Assembly: GCA_903862885.1 (NCBI GenBank)
Contig: CAIOZU010000017.1
Span: 1-64,000, forward strand
DNA length: 64,000 bases
From: an uncultured Pseudomonadota bacterium
GTDB lineage: Bacteria > Pseudomonadota > Gammaproteobacteria > Steroidobacterales > Steroidobacteraceae
Direction of reading: 5' to 3'
Shown here: in pieces, positions 36,477-44,973 of the stretch
Layout: each line of letters begins with the position of its first letter
Position numbering within the stretch: position 1 is the first letter of the stretch
Notes under the pieces: generated by a model
Told to the model about the DNA's origin: nothing
The model's database searches: none
The model's input: the letters and a program-made list of their open reading frames with translations, nothing else
Translations under genes and position numbers: made by a program

Positions 36477-38369
36477 CTATGACTGTCGTAGCAATAAGCG
36501 ATTCAGGCGACGCACAAAATCCGCTGGCTCCGCCAATTGCCCACCCTCAGCCAATGTCGCTTCATCGAACAAAAGCGTCGCCAAATCACTAAAGTCCTCA
36601 CCGGCCGAAAGACTCTGAAGTCTGATCACCAACGGATGCTCCGGATTGATCTCAAGCGTAGGGCGCTGCGCGGGCACCTGCTGGCCTGCCGCTTCCATGA
36701 GCTTTCGCATTTGCACGCCCACCTCCTGCTCACCACGCACCAGACACGCCGCTGACTCCGCCAGCCGTTGCGTACCACGCACCGCTTCCACTCGTCCAGA
36801 CAACGCCTCACGCAATCGCCCACACAGTGCCAATACCTCTTCGCTGTCAGTCGTTTTCTTTTCCTCGTCGGGCTGATCCGCCAACTCGCTTAACTCTAAG
36901 TCACCACGACTCACGTCCTTGAAGGACTTACCCTGGTATTCACCTAAATAAGACGTCATCCACTCATCGACCCGATCATGCAACAACACCACCTCCACAC
37001 CGCGCTGGCGCAAGCGCTCCAAATGTGGACTTTGGCGAGCTGCATTCCACGTTTCACCGATCACATAATAAATATGCTTTTGGCCGGCCTTCATACGCTC
37101 AACGTATGCATCCAACGACTGGTCCTGTATCTCCAGTCCCGTGTGTGTAGTCGCAAATCGCAACAGCGTACAAATTCGTTCACGATTGCTTGTGTCTTCT
37201 GCCACGCCTTCTTTGAGAACTTGACCAAATTCCTTCCAAAATGCCGCGTATTTTTCCGGCTCCTCTTTTGCCAGCTTAGCCAACAAGTCCAACACACGTC
37301 GCGTAATGCCAGAGCGCATTGCCTCGATGTCTTCATCTTCCTGCAGGATTTCACGCGAGACATTGAGCGGCAAGTCGCTTGAATCCACCACGCCTTTCAC
37401 AAAGCGCAAATACATGGGTAAGAACTGCTCGGCATCGTCCAGAATAAACACGCGCTTCACATACAACTTAAGGCCACGCACGCCCTCTCGGCTCCATAAA
37501 TCAAAAGGCGCTTTGCCCGGCAGATAAAGAAGCGTGGTGTATTCGCGCTTACCTTCTACTCTGTTGTGAGCCCACGCGAGTGGTGCACTAAAATCGTGCG
37601 AAATATGCTTATAAAATTCCGCATACTCCTCATCAGATATCTCGCTGCGGGTGCGCGTCCATAGAGCTTGCGCAGCATTTATGGCCTCATATGAGTCAGC
37701 CGACTCTTTATCACTGCCGGCGGCTTTGGCCATCCGAACCGGAATGGCAATGTGGTCAGAGTAGCGTTTGACAAGACTGCGCAACTTCCATGCATCGGCA
37801 AACTCAACCGCATTGTCTTTTAGGTGAAGCACCACCCGTGTCCCCCGCTCAGGCACAGACCGCGTTTCAATAGTGAATTCACCGGAGCCATCGGACTGCC
37901 AATGGGCGCCCGCTTCGGCAGGCTCACCTGCTCGCCGAGTAAATACCTCCACCTGATCAGCAACAATGAACGCCGAGTAGAAGCCGACACCAAACTGACC
38001 AATCAGCTGGGCATCTTTTTGCTGATCACCCGATAGGTGCGATAAGAACTCCGCGGTACCTGACTTAGCAATCGTTCCTAAATGATCGATGACTTCTTGA
38101 CGTGTCATCCCAATGCCACTGTCAGTGATAGTGAGCGTTTTGGCAGTCGGGTCAAAATCAATACGAATCGCAAGCTCAGGATGGCTGCCGAGCAAATCGG
38201 GGTCTGCCAAGGACTGAAAGCGCAGCTTGTCGCAGGCATCGGAGGCATTGGATATCAACTCGCGAAGAAAAATCTCGCGGTTGGAATACAAGGAATGGAT
38301 CATGAGCTGAAGCAGTTGCTTCACCTCTGTTTGAAAACCACGCGTTTCGCGCTGAGCTGTATCCGCCAT
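36477..38369 (-). CDS. htpG: Chaperone HtpG (Hsp90)
   Basis: ATP-dependent cytoplasmic chaperone. GHKL ATPase at the N-terminus: ELISNASDACDKLRF (about 39-53), DSGIGMT, GQFGVGFYSAF. Middle domain with the catalytic Arg loop (DLPLNVSREILQED, about 340-353) and C-terminal dimerisation helices. 630 residues, normal. Ribosome site GAGG 8-9 nt upstream. A heat-shock-type promoter and a terminator hairpin occupy the 90 bp upstream. Confidence 0.97.
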   Translation of the reverse strand: MADTAQRETRGFQTEVKQLLQLMIHSLYSNREIFLRELISNASDACDKLRFQSLADPDLLGSHPELAIRIDFDPTAKTLTITDSGIGMTRQEVIDHLGTIAKSGTAEFLSHLSGDQQKDAQLIGQFGVGFYSAFIVADQVEVFTRRAGEPAEAGAHWQSDGSGEFTIETRSVPERGTRVVLHLKDNAVEFADAWKLRSLVKRYSDHIAIPVRMAKAAGSDKESADSYEAINAAQALWTRTRSEISDEEYAEFYKHISHDFSAPLAWAHNRVEGKREYTTLLYLPGKAPFDLWSREGVRGLKLYVKRVFILDDAEQFLPMYLRFVKGVVDSSDLPLNVSREILQEDEDIEAMRSGITRRVLDLLAKLAKEEPEKYAAFWKEFGQVLKEGVAEDTSNRERICTLLRFATTHTGLEIQDQSLDAYVERMKAGQKHIYYVIGETWNAARQSPHLERLRQRGVEVVLLHDRVDEWMTSYLGEYQGKSFKDVSRGDLELSELADQPDEEKKTTDSEEVLALCGRLREALSGRVEAVRGTQRLAESAACLVRGEQEVGVQMRKLMEAAGQQVPAQRPTLEINPEHPLVIRLQSLSAGEDFSDLATLLFDEATLAEGGQLAEPADFVRRLNRLLLRQS

Positions 38370-38389
38370 CTGTCATCCCTCATCCAGGT

Positions 38390-38424
38390 AAAAAAGTCTC
38401 GCGCCGCCGGTAGGGCGGCGAGAC
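38390..38424 (-). terminator. Intrinsic terminator between the 78-residue gene and htpG
   Basis: Minus strand: outer stem GTCTC/GAGAC, inner stem GCCGCC/GGCGGC with a two-base bulge, five-base loop, then six T (38395-38390). It ends transcription of the 78-residue gene but also lies 21 nt before the htpG start, at the predicted 5' end of the htpG mRNA. Confidence 0.85.
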
Positions 38425-38429
38425 TCACA

Positions 38430-38458
38430 CACTGGGGGGTGACGGGCCGAGATTCAAG
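38430..38458 (-). promoter_or_regulatory. Sigma-32 (heat-shock) type promoter of htpG
   Basis: Minus strand: -35 CTTGAA (38458-38453), 14-15 nt spacer, -10 CCCCCAG (about 38438-38432). Consensus for RpoH is CTTGAA, 13-15 nt, CCCCAT. Position upstream of a classical heat-shock gene supports it. Transcription would start at about 38425. Confidence 0.72.
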
Positions 38459-38503
38459 GGGGCGGCTCGTTTTTATGCCGCCGGCCAACAGACGGGGACT
38501 GAG

Positions 38504-38740
38504 CTAATCCTTGCCGGCCCAACTACCACGCACTTTGTCGACCCAGACTTTGTAATCGGTCAGGCTACTGAATTTGCGATTGAGGCTGGGCCGCTCAACC
38601 GGCACGCTAGGATCCGCCGGCACCACGCTAGGATCCGCCGGCACCACGCTAGCTGGGCGTAAGGCAGCGGCAATACGATGGGCGCCGGTAGCCAAAAAAA
38701 ACCGGTCCAAATAGCTGTCAGGGGCGTTCGGGTCACTCAT
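38504..38740 (-). CDS. Small hypothetical protein with a tandem heptapeptide
   Basis: 78 residues, family not recognised. N-terminal 30 residues are helical (YLDRFFLATGAHRIAAAL); the middle is VVPADPS repeated twice; the C-terminus (RKFSSLTDYKVWVDKVRGSW) could form a helix. No signal peptide. Transcription is supported by an intrinsic terminator 80-110 nt downstream on the same strand. Repeats encoded by exact 21-bp DNA copies suggest recent duplication and variable length among strains. Confidence 0.6.
   Translation of the reverse strand: MSDPNAPDSYLDRFFLATGAHRIAAALRPASVVPADPSVVPADPSVPVERPSLNRKFSSLTDYKVWVDKVRGSWAGKD
38603..38652 (+). repeat. Exact 21-bp tandem repeat, 2.4 copies
   Basis: Copies at 38603-38623 and 38624-38644 are identical, followed by 8 bases of a third (38645-38652). 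The length is a multiple of three, so copy changes add or remove seven residues (VVPADPS) in the 78-residue protein without frameshift. Confidence 0.95.
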
Positions 38741-38832
38741 AAATCGGTCTCAGTTCGTGAGTCGCTAAAATACCGCTGGCAGCGCCCACTCACCGGACTT
38801 GTATCACAACGTCCAGAGGGGCACTTTGAGTG

Positions 38833-40224
38833 TCAGCTCACGATTCGGTAAACCGGTCGGTAATCACCTGCCAGCTTCATGCGTCGCTGTGCCACGAAGG
38901 AGACCAAGAGCGTGTCAAGCGCCGCCAACAGACGGCGATCACCCCGAATTTCGAACGGTCCTTTCTCGGTAATTTGTCGCATCCCGTCTTCCTTGATATT
39001 GCCGGCGACAACTGCCGAAAAAATGCGTCGCAAGTTAGCGGCACGCTCATGGACCGGCTGATCAAAATTAAGCTCCAACGCCGCCACTGACTCATGCGTC
39101 GGCGCAAAGGGCTTTTGGAAATCCAGCGGAATTTTTAAGCCCCAATTAAAATTATAAGCATCCGAACCCTTGGTGCGTTGTTGACGCACCTGGTCCATGC
39201 CAACCAACATGCGCCGTGCCGCCTGCGCCGGATCGCCAAGAATTACCTGATAACGTGCCTGTGCGGCGGACCCCAGCGCCAGTCCAATGAAGTGGTGCAC
39301 ACTTTCAAACCACGATGCAGACGCCTGACCCCCTGCCAAAATCACTGGCATCACTTCGGCCGCATTCGCAGGGTCAGTCAGTATGCCCAGCAAATACAAC
39401 AGCTCCTCGGCGGTTCCTGCACCCCCAGGGAATATCATGATGCCGTGACCTAAACGGACAAACGCCTCCAGTCTTTTCTCAATGTCTGGGAGGATGACCA
39501 ACTGATTAACTAACGGATTAGGCGGCTCTGCCGCGACAATGCCTGGCTCCGTCAGGCCGATGTACCGACCCCCATAGATGCGCTGCTTAAGATGCCCAAT
39601 GGTCGCGCCTTTCATGGGTCCCTTCATAGCCCCCGGGCCGCACCCGGTACAGACATTGAGTCCGCGAAGCCCGAGTTCATAACCAACTAACTTAGTGAAC
39701 TCATACTCCTCTCGAGCAATCGAGTGGCCGCCCCAACACACCGCCAAATCCGGCCGCTCTCTCGGGTCAAGCAAACGGGCGTTTCTAATGATGTGAAAGA
39801 CTGCGCCGGTGATGTCCGCTGAGCGGCTGAGGTCAAAGCGTCCGCTCTCAATAATGTCATCAGCGGTGTACACAATGTCACGAAGTACCGCAAACAAAAG
39901 CTCTTTAATGCCTTGAATCATCTGCTGATCAACAAAAGCCATCGCCGGCGCGTTCTGCAGCTCTAAGCGGATACCCCAAGCCTGGCGGATGATGCGCACA
40001 TCAAAATTTTCATATTTCTTAAATAGTTCTGCTGGATTATCGCTATCGCTGCCAGCGTTTAGAACGGCCAGCGCGCATCGCCTGAATAAAGAATACAAAC
40101 CGCCATGCCCCCGATCCTGCAGTCGAGCGGCCTCTTGCTGAGAGAGATTTTCTAGACTACCGCGGGGTCCTACACGAGCCGACACATGCTCCGTCGAATC
40201 TAAATCAATGGTGGTGGTGGTCAT
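38833..40224 (-). CDS. ppnN: Nucleotide 5'-monophosphate nucleosidase PpnN (LOG family)
   Basis: Cleaves purine and pyrimidine nucleoside monophosphates to base and ribose-5-phosphate; activated by ppGpp in E. coli. The LOG motif FPGGAGTAEELLYLLG (about 266-281) and GCGPGAMKGPMKGA (about 195-208) are present. 463 residues including the extra N- and C-terminal domains of PpnN (E. coli 454). Start overlaps the L,D-transpeptidase stop by 4 nt; last gene of the mltD unit. Confidence 0.94.
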   Translation of the reverse strand: MTTTTIDLDSTEHVSARVGPRGSLENLSQQEAARLQDRGHGGLYSLFRRCALAVLNAGSDSDNPAELFKKYENFDVRIIRQAWGIRLELQNAPAMAFVDQQMIQGIKELLFAVLRDIVYTADDIIESGRFDLSRSADITGAVFHIIRNARLLDPRERPDLAVCWGGHSIAREEYEFTKLVGYELGLRGLNVCTGCGPGAMKGPMKGATIGHLKQRIYGGRYIGLTEPGIVAAEPPNPLVNQLVILPDIEKRLEAFVRLGHGIMIFPGGAGTAEELLYLLGILTDPANAAEVMPVILAGGQASASWFESVHHFIGLALGSAAQARYQVILGDPAQAARRMLVGMDQVRQQRTKGSDAYNFNWGLKIPLDFQKPFAPTHESVAALELNFDQPVHERAANLRRIFSAVVAGNIKEDGMRQITEKGPFEIRGDRRLLAALDTLLVSFVAQRRMKLAGDYRPVYRIVS

Positions 40225-40757
40225 GGAAGGATCTCAATAGGAACGTCATTGTTCGTCAGTAGCCAAACCTCGACCATGTCGTCATTACTCAATGCAATAC
40301 AACCATCCGTCCAATCAGTCTGATGGTAGTGCTTAGCGGGATGCTTAGGGACGTTAGGCATCCCGTGAATCATGATCGCGCCACCCGGCGACCAATGATG
40401 CTGCTGCGCACGAAGAACGTCACTGCTATTAGGATAGGATACGTGCAAAGACAGAAAGTAAGCGCTGGCAGGATTTCGACCATCAATGATGTAGCGACCT
40501 TCCGGTGTGCGCGTATCGCCTTCTCTCTCTTTGCGCCCAACGGGTTCGCGGCCAAGGGCGATCGGGTAACTACGATATCTAGCGCCCTCACGCAAAAGAT
40601 ACAGTCTGTGCTCGCTTTTGATGACCAGTACTTGATCAGCCATGACCAACGGATTGTTCGTGGCAATGGCCTGGACGGAGAATGACCAGGACATCAGACA
40701 TAAACTCGCTAGGCTGAGCGCGGACGCTCGAAGACCCATACTAATTGCGATCCTCAA
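40221..40757 (-). CDS. L,D-transpeptidase (YkuD family), exported
   Basis: Signal peptide of about 33 residues ending SVQA. The YkuD domain covers about 43-178: LVIKSEHRLYLL at the start, LGREPVGRKEREGDTRTPEGRY, then the catalytic IHGMPN and TDGCIALSND with the active-site Cys (about 155). The ErfK/YafK-like subtype with TDGCIALSN rather than SxGCVR suggests a specialised substrate. Start overlaps the upstream lipoprotein gene by 17 nt. Confidence 0.9.
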   Translation of the reverse strand: MRIAISMGLRASALSLASLCLMSWSFSVQAIATNNPLVMADQVLVIKSEHRLYLLREGARYRSYPIALGREPVGRKEREGDTRTPEGRYIIDGRNPASAYFLSLHVSYPNSSDVLRAQQHHWSPGGAIMIHGMPNVPKHPAKHYHQTDWTDGCIALSNDDMVEVWLLTNNDVPIEILP

Positions 40758-41109
40758 TTTTCACTGAAGTGCATGCATGATTGCCGGCACCACTCTCAGG
40801 AACTAGCACATATCGATGACCCTGCTCGGCGATGACTATCAAGTGATAGCGAATAGTAGATGCACCCATCACGCAGTCGACCAACAAGGCGTGCTGTCCA
40901 GGCAGCACAGCAACACTCGAAGACTGCCACGACAGGACCCGATCATCTACTTTACGCAGGATGGGCGCCATCGGTAGTCCGGCGTTGACACGCGACGCTC
41001 CGACAATCAGCGCAGTCTGACCCGTCGGCTGCCTGGGCCCTTCGTACGCCACTTCAGTCGCACAGCCGAATAGAGACGCCATCATCAGCAAGACACACAG
41101 TCGCTTCAT
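40741..41109 (-). CDS. Small lipoprotein of unknown function
   Basis: MKRLCVLLMMASLFGCATEV is a lipoprotein signal (lipobox LFGC). The mature part of about 105 residues is beta-rich, with AILRK-like and LPGQHALLVDCVMG segments; two later cysteines (residues near 84 and 112) could form a disulfide. Begins one base after the mltD stop and ends inside the L,D-transpeptidase gene, so it belongs to the same cell-wall operon. No family recognised. Confidence 0.8.
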   Translation of the reverse strand: MKRLCVLLMMASLFGCATEVAYEGPRQPTGQTALIVGASRVNAGLPMAPILRKVDDRVLSWQSSSVAVLPGQHALLVDCVMGASTIRYHLIVIAEQGHRYVLVPESGAGNHACTSVKIEDRN

Positions 41110-43080
41110 CTAAGGCTCTCCTGACGCCGGCACCGTCGTGTCACCCGCAGCAATCAAACGCTCTGTCACTTTTGGCATCACCACCTCACGCCCTAAGCGC
41201 AGCGCATTCAGGTCCAGATCTGGATTGTATTCTTTAAGCAACCAGACCGGCACATGGTATCGGTGGGTGATCGCCCACAAGGAATCGCCCACGCCGAGCT
41301 TAATAGTCTCACGAGACACCACCTGGTATTGGCGAAAAAATGCCTCTTGTAAGTCAAGGTGGTATTGAAGGCGGCGTTTCTCGAATGTGGCGACATCGAC
41401 ATTCGAAAAGTCCAGCCGTAGCCGATCGCCGAGATTCAGTGATTTACCGCGAGACAACTTGTTAAGTATTTCCAATCGTGCCGCACTCACACCCAACCAA
41501 GTCGCGAACTGAGCAAGCGTCTCGGTGGCTTGCACAATCACGGCATTGCCGGTCACGCTATAGTCGCTTGGATCGGCCGACGCGGCACCGCCCATACCCG
41601 GCGCGGGTCCTGGCTCCTGGTCACCCGACTCCTCCCGCCCGAGGCCTTTCGGTGGAGAGGGCTCACGCCGCACTGGAATGGCGGCCGGCACAGGGGAGCT
41701 ATTGGCCACACTCTGCGCTGGCAAGGAAGGGGCAGCAATTGGCTGCGCTGGCGGTGGCGGTATTTTCAGAGTCGTCCCGACCTTAAGGTGAGACCCTCGC
41801 AACCGATTGTAGCTAGCGAGGTCCACGATGCTGACGTCATAAGCTAACGCGATTTTTTCGATCGTATCGCCAGTCCGCACACGATACACAGGATCACGTG
41901 GTTGACCAGAGAAGTGGTCTTTACCGGTGAGACGGGTCAGTAGCTGGTCGGTATTGATGTTGGCAGGCACTCGTAACTCGAAGCCTTTTGGTACATAGCG
42001 ACGCCCACTCCATACGGGGGACAGCAATGCCAGGTTTAGGTTTTTTAACGCGTCATGTTCACCGCCGATCGCTCGAGACAGCGCCGGCATGGGAACAAAA
42101 TAGGGCAAGCGGATGGTTTGGGTCGCCTCAGGTGAGCGTCGCTCAATGGGTCCAAAATATTGTTCTGCGTGCCGATCGATCTCTAGAGCAGCCAGAAAAG
42201 AGACGTAAAAGTTACGGGAGGCAAAGCCAAAGGTTTTACTCTGATAACCACGCAATATCGTGACAATGTCATCAGTGCCTAACTGCTCTTTGGCCCGGCG
42301 CATACCACTCGCGCCATGATTGTAAGCGGTGAGCGCTAACGGCCATGTGCCAAGCGATGCGTAGTTGCCTGCCAAGAATTGGGCAGCGGCAACCGTCGAC
42401 TTATAAGGATCTAAGCGCTCGTCTACCACATTGTCAATGTGTAACCAGCGACCACCGGTCGGTCGCATGAATTGCCATAAACCAGCCGCTCCGACTTTTG
42501 AGTAGGCGCGCGGGTTAAAAGACGACTCCACATGTGGCAGCGCAGATAGTTCTCCTGGCAAACCTTCGCGGCGAAGCGTCTCTTCCACATGCCGCTCCCA
42601 GGTGCCCGAGCGGATGACACCTTCCCGAAATCGATCCGCCTGCCCAAGCTGAAAGCGCACGTGATCCAATGCCTCCAAAAAAGTAGCGGGAGTGGCATTG
42701 TCAGCAAAGAGAGCCCGGATACGACGGTCTTCATCGGTCCACTCCGTGAGTGGCCCGGTCGCTAACTTACGCAAGCTCGCCTGAATTTTACTGCGGGCCT
42801 CATCTACCCGCTCGACTCGGTCGTGAGTCGACGCCCCCGTCGGAAAGCTGACCTCGCTGTACACCACACCGAGGTAACGATCGTCGTGCAGCAAGCCGCC
42901 CTGAGTCGTGACTTTCGAGTAAATGCGCTGCCAAAAGAGCACGTCCGGCTCAAGCTGTACGGGTCGGGGAAACTGCGAAGGGACTGTCTCTGCTTGTAAT
43001 TTCGCGGTTGCAACCAAAAAGCAGCCAACAACGGCCAAGGTCCACACCCAGTGTGTCGGCCAGCACCCAAGCTTATGCAT
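41110..43080 (-). CDS. mltD: Membrane-bound lytic transglycosylase D with three LysM
   Basis: Cleaves glycan strands to anhydromuropeptides. N-terminal signal segment (about 1-30), a 120-residue MltD N-region, then the SLT domain (about 165-290) with catalytic Glu in PHVESSFNPRAYSKVGAAGLWQF. LysM domains at about 395-440 (YRVRTGDTIEKIALAYDVS), 515-555 (ATETLAQFATWLGVS) and 590-640 (GVGDSLWAITHRYHVP). A Pro-rich linker separates LysM 1 and 2. No clear lipobox, unlike E. coli MltD. First gene of a four-gene unit. Confidence 0.93.
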   Translation of the reverse strand: MHKLGCWPTHWVWTLAVVGCFLVATAKLQAETVPSQFPRPVQLEPDVLFWQRIYSKVTTQGGLLHDDRYLGVVYSEVSFPTGASTHDRVERVDEARSKIQASLRKLATGPLTEWTDEDRRIRALFADNATPATFLEALDHVRFQLGQADRFREGVIRSGTWERHVEETLRREGLPGELSALPHVESSFNPRAYSKVGAAGLWQFMRPTGGRWLHIDNVVDERLDPYKSTVAAAQFLAGNYASLGTWPLALTAYNHGASGMRRAKEQLGTDDIVTILRGYQSKTFGFASRNFYVSFLAALEIDRHAEQYFGPIERRSPEATQTIRLPYFVPMPALSRAIGGEHDALKNLNLALLSPVWSGRRYVPKGFELRVPANINTDQLLTRLTGKDHFSGQPRDPVYRVRTGDTIEKIALAYDVSIVDLASYNRLRGSHLKVGTTLKIPPPPAQPIAAPSLPAQSVANSSPVPAAIPVRREPSPPKGLGREESGDQEPGPAPGMGGAASADPSDYSVTGNAVIVQATETLAQFATWLGVSAARLEILNKLSRGKSLNLGDRLRLDFSNVDVATFEKRRLQYHLDLQEAFFRQYQVVSRETIKLGVGDSLWAITHRYHVPVWLLKEYNPDLDLNALRLGREVVMPKVTERLIAAGDTTVPASGEP

Positions 43081-43311
43081 CCCCTACTCCTGAGCGACGC
43101 AGCCCAACGCAGCGGCGCCATAGATCAATATCGGCTGAATTATACAACCGGACCTAGCTCACAGAACTAAAAGGCGCTGGACATTACGTCACTGTCATCC
43201 GGCGTCACAGCCGCCATTTGGTTGGTAACTAGATCACAGTTTAGAGAGCACAGAACGCACAACAGCGCCGCAAAGGTTTAACGTTCCACTGCTATCTGTG
43301 AGGAGTGTCTT

Positions 43312-43653
43312 ATGCAAAAGCCGATCATTCCTGAAACCACCTCGGCGACTGCCCCCAAAAAGAAACGGGATGCATCGGGCCGCGTTCAGTTTGACAGCCG
43401 CGGCCAAGCAGTTTGGGCGTGGGAAGTCGGCACCGGCATATTTGATCTGAATGCCAGTACCGCCCGCGTGAAGTCACTCGCCGAACCAGCAAAAACATTG
43501 CGGGTGGATGCCACAAAAGCCAAGCCGACGGGCAGCAGCCTGCACGACCCACTGGCTGCCACCAAAAAGAAGCCTGTCATCGTCGCGCCGCCGCTGCGCA
43601 TCGGCGAGGACCCGGGTGGCGACCCCTACGCCTCATCCCACAAAAGAAAGTAG
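43312..43653 (+). CDS. Conserved small basic protein of unknown function
   Basis: 113 residues. Lys/Ala/Pro-rich, largely disordered, with one ordered-looking core GRVQFDSRGQAVWAWEVGTGIFD (about 22-44) that I recall from small proteins widespread in beta- and gammaproteobacteria. The C-terminus carries GGDPYASSHKRK. Ribosome site GAGGAG 7 nt upstream of the ATG is excellent, supporting translation. No membrane segment. Possibly regulatory or RNA-associated; no function claimed. Confidence 0.78.
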   Translation: MQKPIIPETTSATAPKKKRDASGRVQFDSRGQAVWAWEVGTGIFDLNASTARVKSLAEPAKTLRVDATKAKPTGSSLHDPLAATKKKPVIVAPPLRIGEDPGGDPYASSHKRK

Positions 43654-43744
43654 GCCGCCAATGACCGATCCGGCGATGCCCGCATACCCGACTCAGCGCG
43701 CCGCACCGCCTGCGCGAGATGCTATCACTACTATGACGCGCTAA

Positions 43745-44197
43745 GTGGACGCTCCCACCGACATCGCGCAGATCGCGCACTCGATTCAACTGTCATTGGC
43801 TCCGGTTTTCCTGCTCTCGGGCATCGTCCAATTATTAGGAGTGCTGACCAACCGACTGGCCCGCGCCGTAGATCGCGCGCGAACACTCGAGGAACAACAC
43901 CGACTTGCGACCCATGAGGACGCTCCAGATCTCGCCTACCAACTACAATTACTCGCCAAGCGCGCGCGACTTCTAAATGGCGCCATTACGTTAGGCACCC
44001 TCTCGGCACTCGTCATCGCTCTCATCGTGGCTCTACTGTTTGCGAGCGCGTTTATCCGTTTTACGCTGGCCTTGCCAGTTGCCGCTCTCTTCGTAGCCGC
44101 GATGCTCGCGCTGGTGATCGGGCTCATTTGTTTTTTAGTGGAGGTACGTGTAGCGACCTTCGCACTCCGAATCGGGCCGCGCGACCCCGCACCATAA
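43745..44197 (+). CDS. DUF2721 membrane protein
   Basis: 150 residues with three hydrophobic segments (about 14-36, 78-103, 107-135). The DUF2721 pattern FLLSGIVQLLGVLTNRLARAVDRAR followed by a charged helix and LLKRARLLNGAI-like segment is clear. Function unknown; probably an inner membrane protein with a cytoplasmic helical loop. Starts at GTG 43745. Its stop lies in the T run of the opposing nrdJ terminator. Confidence 0.85.
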   Translation: MDAPTDIAQIAHSIQLSLAPVFLLSGIVQLLGVLTNRLARAVDRARTLEEQHRLATHEDAPDLAYQLQLLAKRARLLNGAITLGTLSALVIALIVALLFASAFIRFTLALPVAALFVAAMLALVIGLICFLVEVRVATFALRIGPRDPAP

Positions 44198-44226
44198 AAA
44201 AAGCCGCTTCCTTTAAGAAGCGGCTT
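44196..44226 (-). terminator. Intrinsic terminator of the nrdJ operon
   Basis: Stem AAGCCGCTTC / GAAGCGGCTT (44226-44217 with 44210-44201), six-base loop, T run continuing to 44196 on the minus strand. 32 nt after the nrdJb stop. Confidence 0.92.
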
Positions 44227-44258
44227 GATACGAGGCTAGCGGCCTAGTACTTGCTGAC

Positions 44259-44972
44259 TCATCCGCACTTAGAGTCGCCGCAACTCAAACAGGTCATACA
44301 GCCATCCATCATGATGACCGCAGCGGTGCTGCACTTTGCACACAGCTGCGCACCCTCTGGATAATGGCCGCGTGAGAACGCATCCTGCTGCTTATTACGG
44401 GCCTCATATTCCTGGCGCTTCTCAGCCACCATTTTCACCCGATGGGGATCCATTTCTGGGATAGCAATCAGCCCAATAGTCTGCAAGTGCTTTTCAATAA
44501 CATAGCCAAGCTCAGCAATGATCGATGGCATGAACTTACCACCGGGTTGCCAGTAGCCGCCACGCGGATCAAAAACGGCTTTAAGCTCGTCCACCAAGAA
44601 AGTCACGTCACCGCCCTTCCTAAACACCGCCGAAATGATGCGGGTCAGTGCCACAATCCACTGATAATGATCTAAGTTCTTAGAATTAATGAACACTTCA
44701 AATGGACGACGCTGCTCGTGCTCGGTCCCTTCATTCAGAATAAGGTCATTGATCGTCACATAGATTGCATGGTCCGAGACCGGAGTCTTTATCTTATAAG
44801 TAGACCCAATAAGGACCTCAGGACGCTCGAGCTTCTCGTGCATCCAAATAACTTTTCCGCCATCTTTCCGCAGCTCAGCAACGTCTGCCTTTCGCTCTTC
44901 AGCCGCCTTGACAGCGGCATCAGCTGGCTTGTCGACACGAAACTTAGAGATGCGTCTTTCAATCTTTATCAT
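44259..44972 (-). CDS. nrdJb: Ribonucleotide reductase class II, C-terminal subunit NrdJb
   Basis: 237 residues; separate small subunit of a split AdoCbl-dependent reductase as in Pseudomonas aeruginosa. The body contains the TSCPD-like fold (RRPFEVFINSKNLDHYQWIVALTRIISAVFRKG). The C-terminus has a cysteine-rich tail (CAKCS, GCMTCLSCGDSKCG) that likely re-reduces the active site or binds zinc. Starts one base after the nrdJa stop. Followed by a strong terminator. Confidence 0.93.
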   Translation of the reverse strand: MIKIERRISKFRVDKPADAAVKAAEERKADVAELRKDGGKVIWMHEKLERPEVLIGSTYKIKTPVSDHAIYVTINDLILNEGTEHEQRRPFEVFINSKNLDHYQWIVALTRIISAVFRKGGDVTFLVDELKAVFDPRGGYWQPGGKFMPSIIAELGYVIEKHLQTIGLIAIPEMDPHRVKMVAEKRQEYEARNKQQDAFSRGHYPEGAQLCAKCSTAAVIMMDGCMTCLSCGDSKCG

Positions 44973-44973
44973 G

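Noticed and set aside
43508-43744. 78-codon frame overlapping the 113-residue gene
   Set aside because: Arg/Pro/Ser-rich out-of-frame shadow of the real gene; no ribosome site.
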